17,587 nt of DNA from CAZEHO01 sp964511945 (GTDB lineage Bacteria; Actinomycetota; Acidimicrobiia; Spongiisociales; UBA11373). Shown here in pieces: positions 6,492-13,416 of this stretch. The stretch is from the NCBI GenBank assembly GCA_964511945.1, contig CAZEHO010000046.1, forward strand, positions 1 to 17,587, in the 5' to 3' direction. Every line of letters starts with the position of its first letter. The first letter of the stretch is position 1. The notes below the pieces were generated by a model, which saw only the letters and a program-made list of their open reading frames with translations, made no database searches and was not told the origin of the DNA. The translations under genes were made by a program, and so were the position numbers.

Positions 6492-7253
6492 ATGACGCCG
6501 CTCAACTGGATTCGCCGCTTCCTGTACTTCCCGGAAACGGTGGTACCACCGATCGAAGCGGTACTTCCGGGCGGTGAGGTGGTCCGGTACCAGACCGACG
6601 ACGGGATGCGGCTATTGGGCTGGTTCCTTCCGGTTCACGGCCCGATTGCCACAGTCATCGTGTTCCACGGCAATGGTGGGACGATGGCCGATCGCAGCGA
6701 TCTCGCCCGCGGGTTGGCGGACCGCGGCATGGCTGTTCTGCTCGCCGAGTATCGCGGCTACGGAGGCAATCCGGGTGAGCCATCGGAGGACGGCTTGCTT
6801 GCCGATGCCGCCGCAGCGCTGACCTACCTGAGGGGGCGGCCCGATGTCGATCCAGACCGGATCGTGTATTTCGGCGAATCCCTCGGGTCGGGGGTCTCGG
6901 TCGGTCTGTCGGCCGACCACCCGCCGGCGGTGCTGGTGTTGCGCTCTCCGTTCACCTCATTCGCCGAGGTGATCGCCATGCACTATCCGATGCTGCCGGC
7001 TGCGCCGTTGCTGCCGGATCAATTCGACTCGCTGGAGCGGATCCCGGCGGTGACGTGTCCGCTGCTGGTTATCGCGGGTTCCGCCGACTCGATCGTTCCG
7101 GCGTCGTTGAGCTGCGACCTGTACGAGGCTGCTGCCGGTGAGAAGCGCTACGTCGAGTATCCGGGTGCCGACCACAACGACTGGGAGATCTCCGCCGGAG
7201 AGGCCATGCTCGACGATGTCGCCGCCTTCGTGGGCGAACACATAGGCCGGTGA
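6492..7253 (+). CDS. Alpha/beta hydrolase (BEM46/ABHD17-like serine hydrolase)
   Basis: A 253-residue alpha/beta hydrolase covering one complete domain. The oxyanion-hole motif HGNGG is at 59-63. The nucleophile elbow GESLGSG places the catalytic Ser at 130. The acid is Asp199 in GSADSIVP and the base is His228 in GADHND. The N-terminal RRFLYFPE followed by a short beta strand is typical of the BEM46-like branch, whose bacterial members are mostly of unknown substrate and may be esterases, thioesterases or peptidases. No signal peptide is evident. The gene lies downstream of the cytochrome on the same strand but with 139 bp between, so it is probably a separate unit. Identity as a hydrolase is firm; substrate is unknown. 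Confidence 0.9.
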   Translation: MTPLNWIRRFLYFPETVVPPIEAVLPGGEVVRYQTDDGMRLLGWFLPVHGPIATVIVFHGNGGTMADRSDLARGLADRGMAVLLAEYRGYGGNPGEPSEDGLLADAAAALTYLRGRPDVDPDRIVYFGESLGSGVSVGLSADHPPAVLVLRSPFTSFAEVIAMHYPMLPAAPLLPDQFDSLERIPAVTCPLLVIAGSADSIVPASLSCDLYEAAAGEKRYVEYPGADHNDWEISAGEAMLDDVAAFVGEHIGR

Positions 7254-7275
7254 CCGGGCCCCGCAGGCTGTTTCG

Positions 7276-7488
7276 CTAGGCGGCCGAGCGTCGCTTCGAC
7301 CAGCGCCTGATCCGCGGCAGCTGCCACTTGATCAGGCCGGTCCAGAACACGAGACCGACAACGCCGAACTTCATCACGTTGTTGAAGGCGTCCGACCACC
7401 CGTCTGCCGTCATCGCCAGGAAATGGAACGAGATGATCAAGCCGGCCAGGAAATGCGTCCAGCGCAGAATGGAGTTCCAGTTCCTCAC
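7276..7488 (-). CDS. Small two-helix membrane protein, function unknown
   Basis: A 70-residue protein starting at GTG 7488, chosen because GGGAGGGGG (7495-7503) lies 6 nt upstream. An in-frame ATG at 7551 has no Shine-Dalgarno. It begins RNWNSILRWTHFLAGL. Two hydrophobic helices (about 8-26 and 37-55) are joined by the short loop TADGWSDAFNN, and the tail is strongly basic (IRRWSKRRSAA), giving a probable cytoplasmic C-terminus. Two His residues, in WTHF and SFHF, lie in helix 1 and could in principle bind heme or metal, but there is no recognised motif. It follows the oxidoreductase genes on the same strand after 88 bp and may be co-transcribed. I do not recognise the family. Confidence 0.6.
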   Translation of the reverse strand: MRNWNSILRWTHFLAGLIISFHFLAMTADGWSDAFNNVMKFGVVGLVFWTGLIKWQLPRIRRWSKRRSAA

Positions 7489-7576
7489 GGCCTTCCCCCT
7501 CCCGAAGTGCCTGGAAGGCGCAGACCGTACCTGATCTCCACCCGTCGTCATGTCGAGACGTCGCCGGCCGCAGCGC

Positions 7577-8998
7577 TCAGAGCAACTCCGCGACCGCCTT
7601 CGCACCCTGCTTGAAGGCATCCTCGTTCAGGGACAGCATCGCTGCTTTCGAGCCGAACTCCTCGGCGATGGCCGCTTGGAACGTCTCCGCCGGGAACAGA
7701 TCCGTGGCGGCCTGCAGGGCTCCCAACGCGACGATGTTCTTCACCATCTTGGCTCCGAGCCCCACAGCGATCTCGTTGAAGGGGACCCCGAAGATGCGCA
7801 CCCCGTCGGCAACCTCGGGGATCTGGTCGATCACGGTGCTGTCGTAGATGATGGTTCCGCCCCCTGCGGTTGCCGGTGCGAACTTCCGCATGCTGGGGGC
7901 GTTGAATGCCACCAGGATGTCAGGCGTCGGCGCCGCCGGGGAGAGAACTTCGTGCTCGGCGATGTGGACGTCTGCATACGACGTTCCGCCCCGGGACTCA
8001 GGGCCGTACGACGGGATGTGAGTGCTGTCGAAGCCTTCGTTGATTGCCGCCCGGGTCAGCAGCAGTGCTGCTGTCTGAGCACCGTCGCCTCCCGCCCCGG
8101 CCAGCTTGAGCGCGATGTCGGTGCCGGCGAGGTGGGCCGGGAACCCGTCGCTGTGCCGCGGCGTGGGTGTCGCCACCGCTCCGATCTCGTCGAGCAGCCG
8201 TTCCGGATCGTATGAGGGGGCGGGCAGGGCCGGCCACGAGGCGTCAGCCGAAGTGTCTTTCTTCACGCCCAGGGGGAAGGTGGGAACCATCTGGTCGTGG
8301 ACCCACTGCTCCGCCTCCAGGCTGTCCATCTTCAGCTGTACCGGGCACTCCGCCAGGACCTCGATCATGGCGAAGCCGCGGTCCTCGGTCTGCATCTGGA
8401 GGGCCTTCTTGATGGCGCGACGCGCCCGGTTTCGGTGTTTGGCATCGAAGAGAGCGACCCGTTCGACGTAGACCGGCCCGTCGAGTCCGGCGATCATCTC
8501 GGCGACCTTCATGGGCTGGCCCAGGAAGTCCGTGCGGCCTTCCGGGGTCGTGGTCGTCTTCTGCCCGATGAGGGTGGTGGGTGCGAGCTGCCCGCCGGTC
8601 ATCCCGTAGGTGCCGTTGTTGACAAAGATCACGGTGATCGGGATCCCCATTTGGGCGGTGTGGACGATTTCGGCCAGCCCGATCGACGCCAGGTCACCAT
8701 CGCCCTGGTAGCTGATCACTACCGAATCGGGGTTGGCCACCTTGTGTCCGACGCCCACCGCCGGAGCCCGGCCGTGGGCGGCCTGGGTGTTGCCGACGTC
8801 GAGGTAGTAGTAGAGAAACACGCTGCATCCCACCGGGGAGATCGCGATCGACCGATCCTGCACGTCGAGTTCCTCGATCGATTCGGCGAGGTACTTGTGG
8901 ACCAGCCCGTGTCCGCAGCCGGGGCAGTAGTGGGTCGCGTGCGCCTTGAGGCCGGCGGCGTGGGCATGTCGCTCGAAGACCTCATAGAAGACGCTCAC
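7577..8998 (-). CDS. 2-oxoacid:ferredoxin oxidoreductase, fused beta (TPP) and gamma subunits
   Basis: A 473-residue protein. GTG 8998 is chosen because GAGGAGG is 7 nt upstream and the start overlaps the previous stop as GTGA; a reading from 9223 would add 75 Arg/Gly/Pro-rich residues. The beta part (about 1-250) has YCPGCGHG and the TPP/Mg motif GDGD (98-101) with NNGTYGMTGGQ (126-136). Cys25, Cys28, Cys57 and Cys217 match the four ligands of the proximal 4Fe-4S cluster. The gamma part (about 291-473) begins GTDIALKLAGAGGDG and has SYGPESRGGTSYADV. With the upstream ferredoxin-alpha protein it would oxidatively decarboxylate a 2-oxoacid to the acyl-CoA and reduce ferredoxin, or run in reverse. 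Branched-chain 2-oxoacids or 2-oxoglutarate are the likely substrates. Beta and gamma are usually separate polypeptides. Confidence 0.92.
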   Translation of the reverse strand: MSVFYEVFERHAHAAGLKAHATHYCPGCGHGLVHKYLAESIEELDVQDRSIAISPVGCSVFLYYYLDVGNTQAAHGRAPAVGVGHKVANPDSVVISYQGDGDLASIGLAEIVHTAQMGIPITVIFVNNGTYGMTGGQLAPTTLIGQKTTTTPEGRTDFLGQPMKVAEMIAGLDGPVYVERVALFDAKHRNRARRAIKKALQMQTEDRGFAMIEVLAECPVQLKMDSLEAEQWVHDQMVPTFPLGVKKDTSADASWPALPAPSYDPERLLDEIGAVATPTPRHSDGFPAHLAGTDIALKLAGAGGDGAQTAALLLTRAAINEGFDSTHIPSYGPESRGGTSYADVHIAEHEVLSPAAPTPDILVAFNAPSMRKFAPATAGGGTIIYDSTVIDQIPEVADGVRIFGVPFNEIAVGLGAKMVKNIVALGALQAATDLFPAETFQAAIAEEFGSKAAMLSLNEDAFKQGAKAVAELL

Positions 8999-10404
8999 GC
9001 CGGCACCTCCTCTCCCAGCTCGGCTCGGGCGAGGACTTCCTCCACCCTCGGGAGGTTGCCTCCCATCCGCCGGACGTGTTCGATCTCCGGGAACTCGGTG
9101 ATGCCCGCATGGCTCAGCGCCAGGCGCAGTTCGTCTTCGAGCTGGCCGTTGCCGGCCTCCACCACGATCAGCCGCCGTGTGCCCGGAAGGATCGGCCTCA
9201 GCGCATCGATCGGGAACGGCCACAGCGTGATGGGCCGGAACAGTCCGGCCCGGATCCCGCGATTCCGCAGCGTCTGGATTGCGCCCTTGACCGTGCGTGC
9301 GGGTGTATTCGAGGCGATGAAGACGATCTCGGCGTCGTCACATTGGAACAGATCGGCCCGCTGTTCCTCAGCTTGGATCCGTGCGTACTTCTCGTTGAGG
9401 TACTGGTTGAACTCCTCCTGGTCGTCCTCCTGGAGCCGGATCGAGGAGTGGAGGTTCGATCGATGTGCGGCATCTCCGTACACCGCCCAGCCCGGGAGCC
9501 CCGGCTTCACCATGGTGTCGGGGAGTTGCACCTTCCCGGTCATCTGACCCAGGTAGCCGTCGGCCAGCACGATCACCGGGTTGCGGTACCGGAAGCTCAT
9601 CTCGAATGCCGCGATGGTGAGGTCGAGGGTCTCCTGGGGATCTGCCGGTGCCAGCACGATGGCGAAGGTATTGCCGTGACCCAGCCCGCGGCAGGCGAGC
9701 TTGATGTCGCTCTGGGCGGGTCCGATGTTTCCGAGGCCGGGACCGGCCCGCATCACATTGATGAAGACCCCAGGAAGCTCGGAACCGATCATGTAGGAGA
9801 TGCCCTCCAGCATGAGGCTGAATCCGGGAGAAGAGGTGAAGGTCATGGAGGGAAGGCCGGCTCCGCCGCACCCGTACATGTGGTTGACCGTCGCCACCTC
9901 GCTGACCGCCTGGATGAAGACCCCGTCGAGATGGGGGAGCACCTTTGCCATCAGCTCCGCCCCCTCGGTGGAGGGGGTGATCGGGTAGCCGAAGAAGTGG
10001 CGGCACCCGGCGAGGAGAGCGCCGATGGCAGCCGCATAGGTGCCCTTGATCTGCAGCGGCTGCATGACCGGCAGCGGGATGGTTTCGCCCGGGATGTCCG
10101 TCGGTTCGGGAACGCCGACTTCCCGCTCACCGAACACCGACACCGGGTCGAGCGTCTCCCAGGAGTGGAGCACGTCGTCTCCGTGGAGCCCGAATGGTTC
10201 CGGGCAGGCCGCAATGCACAGGCCGCAGGCGTTGCATCCTTCGAGGTCGACCACCACAGGGAGCAGCCCGGTCTCCGGATTCACCTCATCGGCGTAGTCG
10301 ATCAGATGCCTGGGACAGGCAGCAATGCAGCGCCCACATCCCTTGCAGTACTGGGCCAGCAGAAACGGCAGTGGTCGTTGACGGCGCGTCCGGGGTGCGG
10401 TCAT
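8995..10404 (-). CDS. vorB: 2-oxoacid:ferredoxin oxidoreductase, fused ferredoxin (delta) and alpha subunits, VorB/KorA-like
   Basis: A 469-residue cytosolic subunit. The N-terminal delta domain carries two 4Fe-4S motifs, CxxCxxCxxxCP at 20-31 and 57-68. The alpha part starts at about 115 (QIKGTYAAAIGALLAG) with the pyrimidine-binding GYPITPSTE, then AVSEVATVNHMYG, SSPGFSLMLEGISYM, RAGPGLGNIGPAQSD and YRNPVIVLADGYLGQM. These resemble VorB of 2-ketoisovalerate:ferredoxin oxidoreductase more than pyruvate enzymes, but KorA-type activity cannot be excluded. Its stop overlaps the start of the beta-gamma gene (GTGA), so the order delta-alpha-beta-gamma is kept in two genes. ATG 10404 has only weak Shine-Dalgarno support (GGATTC directly before it). 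The gene is preceded by a 198-bp gap containing an operator-like palindrome. Confidence 0.93.
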   Translation of the reverse strand: MTAPRTRRQRPLPFLLAQYCKGCGRCIAACPRHLIDYADEVNPETGLLPVVVDLEGCNACGLCIAACPEPFGLHGDDVLHSWETLDPVSVFGEREVGVPEPTDIPGETIPLPVMQPLQIKGTYAAAIGALLAGCRHFFGYPITPSTEGAELMAKVLPHLDGVFIQAVSEVATVNHMYGCGGAGLPSMTFTSSPGFSLMLEGISYMIGSELPGVFINVMRAGPGLGNIGPAQSDIKLACRGLGHGNTFAIVLAPADPQETLDLTIAAFEMSFRYRNPVIVLADGYLGQMTGKVQLPDTMVKPGLPGWAVYGDAAHRSNLHSSIRLQEDDQEEFNQYLNEKYARIQAEEQRADLFQCDDAEIVFIASNTPARTVKGAIQTLRNRGIRAGLFRPITLWPFPIDALRPILPGTRRLIVVEAGNGQLEDELRLALSHAGITEFPEIEHVRRMGGNLPRVEEVLARAELGEEVPA

Positions 10405-10518
10405 GAATCCAGGGTCCTCGCTTTCGCGATCGGGGGGCGGACGAGGGCCGCTGCGGCTGCGAGACTCAGATCCCGCTCGCCCCTTCCAAGAAGGTCACAT
10501 TGGAGCAACACGCTCACT

Positions 10519-10541
10519 CATATCGAACCCTATTCGACGTG
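10519..10541. promoter_or_regulatory. Operator-like palindrome upstream of the oxidoreductase genes
   Basis: CA-TA-TCGAA-CCCTA-TTCGA-CG-TG has perfect 5-bp arms at 10523-10527 and 10533-10537 and matching CA/TG flanks. It is 119 bp upstream of ATG 10404 in the 198-bp gap 10405-10602. The minus strand next to it reads GATATGAG, a possible weak -10. A second, weaker stem, GGTCC-N8-GGACC (10561-10578), is nearer the end of the membrane protein gene and may belong to its terminator. The binding protein is unknown. Confidence 0.35.
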
Positions 10542-10602
10542 CTCTGGGGAGGGGTCGATTGGTCCAACGAAGCGGACCGTCGTCCCTGGTGGATTGGGAC
10601 CG

Positions 10603-12237
10603 CTATGGGACCAGTCCACAAATGCTGAGCTGATCGTCCCCCGTGACGGTGAGGCCGGTCGGGCCATCCGGCCGGGCGAGTCGAAAGTACAGGGCGTCAT
10701 CCGCGGCAAGCTCGACCGTTCGCTCGGCCGTTCCGAACCGGTCCTCCCACAGCAGGACTATCGCGGGAGCATCCGGCGAAACCAATTGGATCACGCCGCC
10801 GCCGGTGACATCGATCCAGGCGGTCCCGCCACCGTCCGGCACGAAGGTGCAGCCCAGGTCGTCGGTCGTCGAGGCGCCCACGGGACCAGATTGCCGGTAC
10901 TGGGCCTCGGTCGACACACCCATCCTCATGTCGCCGCGCACCTCGGCGGCGACGCCGTCGTCGGCGAGCCGTGGCTGCCACCCATCCTCGAGCAGCATCC
11001 GCAGGCCTTCCGGTCGCAGGAACCCCTCGCGCAGTCCCATGCTGTAGCCGTCGATGATCGGCTCGCCCTGAGCAACGATGACTCCGGCGGCCTCGACGTA
11101 GGGCCGGGACCGGGCTCCGATGTGGCGGAACCGAACGATGTCGTCGTGCAAGGCCGCAGCACTGAACCCGACCAGTACCACTCCGACCAGCGCCGCGGCG
11201 GCCAGGACACGCCGGTCGGAGGGGAGTCGCAGGTGCGGCGCCAGCGCAACGATGAGGAGGGTTCCTGCGATGTGTGAGTACCGGGTAGACCCGACCGGTG
11301 AGCCTCTGGGGATCACTTTCACCGCCACGACGAGCACTGTGAACATCACGGTGCCGAGGAGCAGCGACATGGTCGGGAGATCCATCCGCCCCGCACGGAT
11401 CAGCCACCACACCAGGACCACCAGTCCGGCGAGCAGGACCCATCCCAGGGCGTGGGGGAGCACGAGGATCCTTGCCAGGGTCAACCGCCACAGATCGGCC
11501 GTCGTTGCCGGGACGTCGATCAGCCACTCCGACGCTGAGAGCGATGGCCGCAGCTGGGGTGCGGACGTCCGGTTGATGAGATACCAGGTGCCGTAGGTGA
11601 GTGCCCCGGCGGTGAGAGCGGGCCACCACCGCCGAACCCCCGTGGTGATCAGCGCGGCGAGTCCGAAACCGATGACTCCGGCGGCGCCGGCTCCTCCGGC
11701 GGTCAGCGGGACGAGCAGGGCTCCGAACATGAGCAGCTGGTGCCGGGTCCCCGGCTGCTCGACCACGGTGGCGATGGTCAGCGCTCCGAGGAGGCCGGCG
11801 AAGGCCACCGGGGTATCGATGAACCAGCCGGTCAGCCATCCCGCCGTGCTCATGAACAGCAGCACACCGGCCGCCGCCATGGCGACCACCGGATGCGTGT
11901 CGCGATGGCGCAGCCAGCGCCAGGCAATGACTGCGAAGGCCGCCCACACCGCCGCACCGATCGATGGGTAGAGCGGTGAGAAGTCGAGTCCCACGAGGCC
12001 GTAACCGATGCGGGTGGAGAGGATGCCGTAGATCGCGAGGTGGCCGGCGTGGTGCCGCAGCAGGTCGGCGGCGGAGCCGATCTCCCGCTGGGTCAGGTAG
12101 TCCCACACATCGGAGCGAAACCAACCGTGACGGGCGGCTGCGACGACAAACACGATCGACGCCACCGCCAGGGCGAGCACCACACCCCATTCGGCGGCGT
12201 GCACGGATGTGGTGGTGCGTGGGGAGGATCGGGTCAT
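10603..12237 (-). CDS. Polytopic membrane protein, GT-C-like (possible glycosyltransferase)
   Basis: A 544-residue protein with about ten hydrophobic helices between 17 and 372, then a soluble C-terminal region of about 170 residues that would lie outside the cell. The first external loop, FRSDVWDYL (Asp43, Asp46) followed by LLRHHAGHLAIYGILSTRIG, matches the layout of actinobacterial GT-C/GT39-like membrane proteins that usually read DDWDYL...PHNEH; the second Asp and the EH are altered here. Such proteins are thought to use polyprenyl-phosphate sugars on the outer membrane face, but this activity is not proven for the family. ATG 12237 lies 36 bp from the divergent aminotransferase start and lacks a clear Shine-Dalgarno. 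It stops with TAG. The name glycosyltransferase is tentative; membrane protein is firm. Confidence 0.8.
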   Translation of the reverse strand: MTRSSPRTTTSVHAAEWGVVLALAVASIVFVVAAARHGWFRSDVWDYLTQREIGSAADLLRHHAGHLAIYGILSTRIGYGLVGLDFSPLYPSIGAAVWAAFAVIAWRWLRHRDTHPVVAMAAAGVLLFMSTAGWLTGWFIDTPVAFAGLLGALTIATVVEQPGTRHQLLMFGALLVPLTAGGAGAAGVIGFGLAALITTGVRRWWPALTAGALTYGTWYLINRTSAPQLRPSLSASEWLIDVPATTADLWRLTLARILVLPHALGWVLLAGLVVLVWWLIRAGRMDLPTMSLLLGTVMFTVLVVAVKVIPRGSPVGSTRYSHIAGTLLIVALAPHLRLPSDRRVLAAAALVGVVLVGFSAAALHDDIVRFRHIGARSRPYVEAAGVIVAQGEPIIDGYSMGLREGFLRPEGLRMLLEDGWQPRLADDGVAAEVRGDMRMGVSTEAQYRQSGPVGASTTDDLGCTFVPDGGGTAWIDVTGGGVIQLVSPDAPAIVLLWEDRFGTAERTVELAADDALYFRLARPDGPTGLTVTGDDQLSICGLVP

Positions 12238-12260
12238 GAGGCGGCCCGGAGGGCGGCGCC

Positions 12261-12267
12261 TAATCTA
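12261..12267. promoter_or_regulatory. Candidate bidirectional -10 between the membrane protein and rffA
   Basis: TAATCTA reads as TAATCT on the plus strand, ending 7 nt before the GTG of rffA (leaderless arrangement), and as TAGATT on the minus strand, 24 nt before the ATG at 12237. Both fit TAnnnT. There is no plausible Shine-Dalgarno for rffA, which supports leaderless translation. The whole gap is only 36 bp (12238-12273). Confidence 0.4.
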
Positions 12268-12273
12268 CTCACC

Positions 12274-13416
12274 GTGCCTGAGTCGATTCCCTTCAATCAG
12301 CCCAGCCTCGAGGGTCGGGAGCTTGCGTATCTGGAGGAGGCGGTTCGCGGCGGCCACACCTCAGCGTCGGGCCCGTTCTCCAAGCGCTGCGCAGCCGTGC
12401 TGCGTGACGCCCACCCGGGTGCCGAGGTCCTCCTGACGACTTCGTGCACGGATGCGCTCGAGATGACGGCGATGATGCTCGAGCGGCGTCCGGGCGACAC
12501 CGTCATCGTCCCGTCGTTCACGTTCGTCAGCACGGCGCTGGCCTTCGCCAGAGAAGGATTCGGCATCGTGTTCGCCGATATCGAGGAGGAGACGCTCGGG
12601 GTCGATCCGGCGCATGTCGCCGATCTCATCGACGAAACGACCCGGGCGGTGGTGGCAGTCCACTACGGCGGCATCGCCTGCGATCTCGCCGGTCTTGCCG
12701 ATGCCATGCAGCAGTACCCGCGAGCCGACCTCGTCGAGGACAACGCTCACGGGCTCTTCGCCACTCACCAGGGGAGGGCATTGGGGACCTTCGGACGGTT
12801 CGGGACGCTGAGCTTCCACGAGACCAAGAATGTGGTCTGCGGAGAGGGCGGGGCGCTAATCGTCGGCCGGGAGGAGGATGCGGCTCGAGCCCGGATTCTG
12901 CTCGACAAGGGGACCGACCGTCAGGCGTTCCTGCTCGGCCAGGTCGACAAGTACTCGTGGAAGGACACCGGATCCTCGTTCGGGCTCTCCGACCTCAACG
13001 CTGCCTTCCTCTGGGGACAGCTCGAGCAGCGCGCCGCGATCATCGAGAAGCGGCGGCGGGTGTTCGAGGCGTACTCGGCTCAGCTCGCTCCGGATGCCGA
13101 GGAATTCGGGCTGCAGATCCCGGTCGTTCCCGATGGTGACGTCCCCGGATACCACCTGTTCTACGTTCTGCTGCCCGACGCGGCGACCCGCGACCGGGTC
13201 CTCAAGGACATGCGGGGAGACGGAATCCAGACCACCTTCCACTACGTGCCGCTGCACTCGGCAGAGGGTGGCCGGGCGGTGGCGGCACTGGAAACCGACT
13301 GCCCGCGAACGGAATCGGTGTCGGCCAGGCTGCTCCGATTGCCGTTCTACAACTCCCTGACCGACGGCGACGTCGAGCGAGTCGTCGCCTCATTCCTCTC
13401 CGCGATCAGGGGGTAG
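12274..13416 (+). CDS. rffA: dTDP-4-amino-4,6-dideoxygalactose transaminase (RffA/WecE family)
   Basis: A 380-residue PLP-dependent sugar aminotransferase (also called WecE). It transfers the amino group of glutamate to dTDP-4-keto-6-deoxyglucose to give dTDP-4-amino-4,6-dideoxygalactose (dTDP-Fuc4N) for surface polysaccharide. GTG 12274 is chosen because the protein then begins VPESIPFNQP, aligning with the E. coli start (IPFN), and a TAATCT -10 lies 7 nt upstream. Motifs are GDTVIVPSFTFVSTA, VHYGG, Asp156 in VEDNAHG for the PLP ring nitrogen, and the Schiff-base Lys185 in SFHETKN. GQVDKYSWKDTGSS and RLLRLPFYN are also strongly RffA-like. No other dTDP-sugar gene is in the window. Its 3' end overlaps the convergent phosphorylase gene by 27 bp. 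Confidence 0.93.
   Translation: MPESIPFNQPSLEGRELAYLEEAVRGGHTSASGPFSKRCAAVLRDAHPGAEVLLTTSCTDALEMTAMMLERRPGDTVIVPSFTFVSTALAFAREGFGIVFADIEEETLGVDPAHVADLIDETTRAVVAVHYGGIACDLAGLADAMQQYPRADLVEDNAHGLFATHQGRALGTFGRFGTLSFHETKNVVCGEGGALIVGREEDAARARILLDKGTDRQAFLLGQVDKYSWKDTGSSFGLSDLNAAFLWGQLEQRAAIIEKRRRVFEAYSAQLAPDAEEFGLQIPVVPDGDVPGYHLFYVLLPDAATRDRVLKDMRGDGIQTTFHYVPLHSAEGGRAVAALETDCPRTESVSARLLRLPFYNSLTDGDVERVVASFLSAIRG

Noticed and set aside
8297..9547. A 416-codon plus-strand frame opposite the beta-gamma and alpha genes
   Set aside because: Another high-GC antisense frame with Ser/Arg-rich low-complexity sequence and no family resemblance.
10523..10537. A LexA/SOS box, because TCGAAC...TTCGA resembles the Gram-positive SOS consensus
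   Set aside because: The SOS box needs GAAC-N4-GTTC within a 16-bp symmetric site; this palindrome is 15 bp with a 5-nt centre and lacks the GTTC arm, and the downstream genes are not repair genes.
9076..11277. A 733-codon open frame on the plus strand across the ferredoxin-alpha gene, the gap and the membrane protein
   Set aside because: Antisense shadow of two strong genes; His/Gly/Arg-rich with no recognisable motif, and its composition changes where the underlying gene changes.
12040..12273. An upstream start for rffA
   Set aside because: The extension lies opposite the membrane protein gene, is unlike any aminotransferase, and GTG 12274 aligns with the family start.
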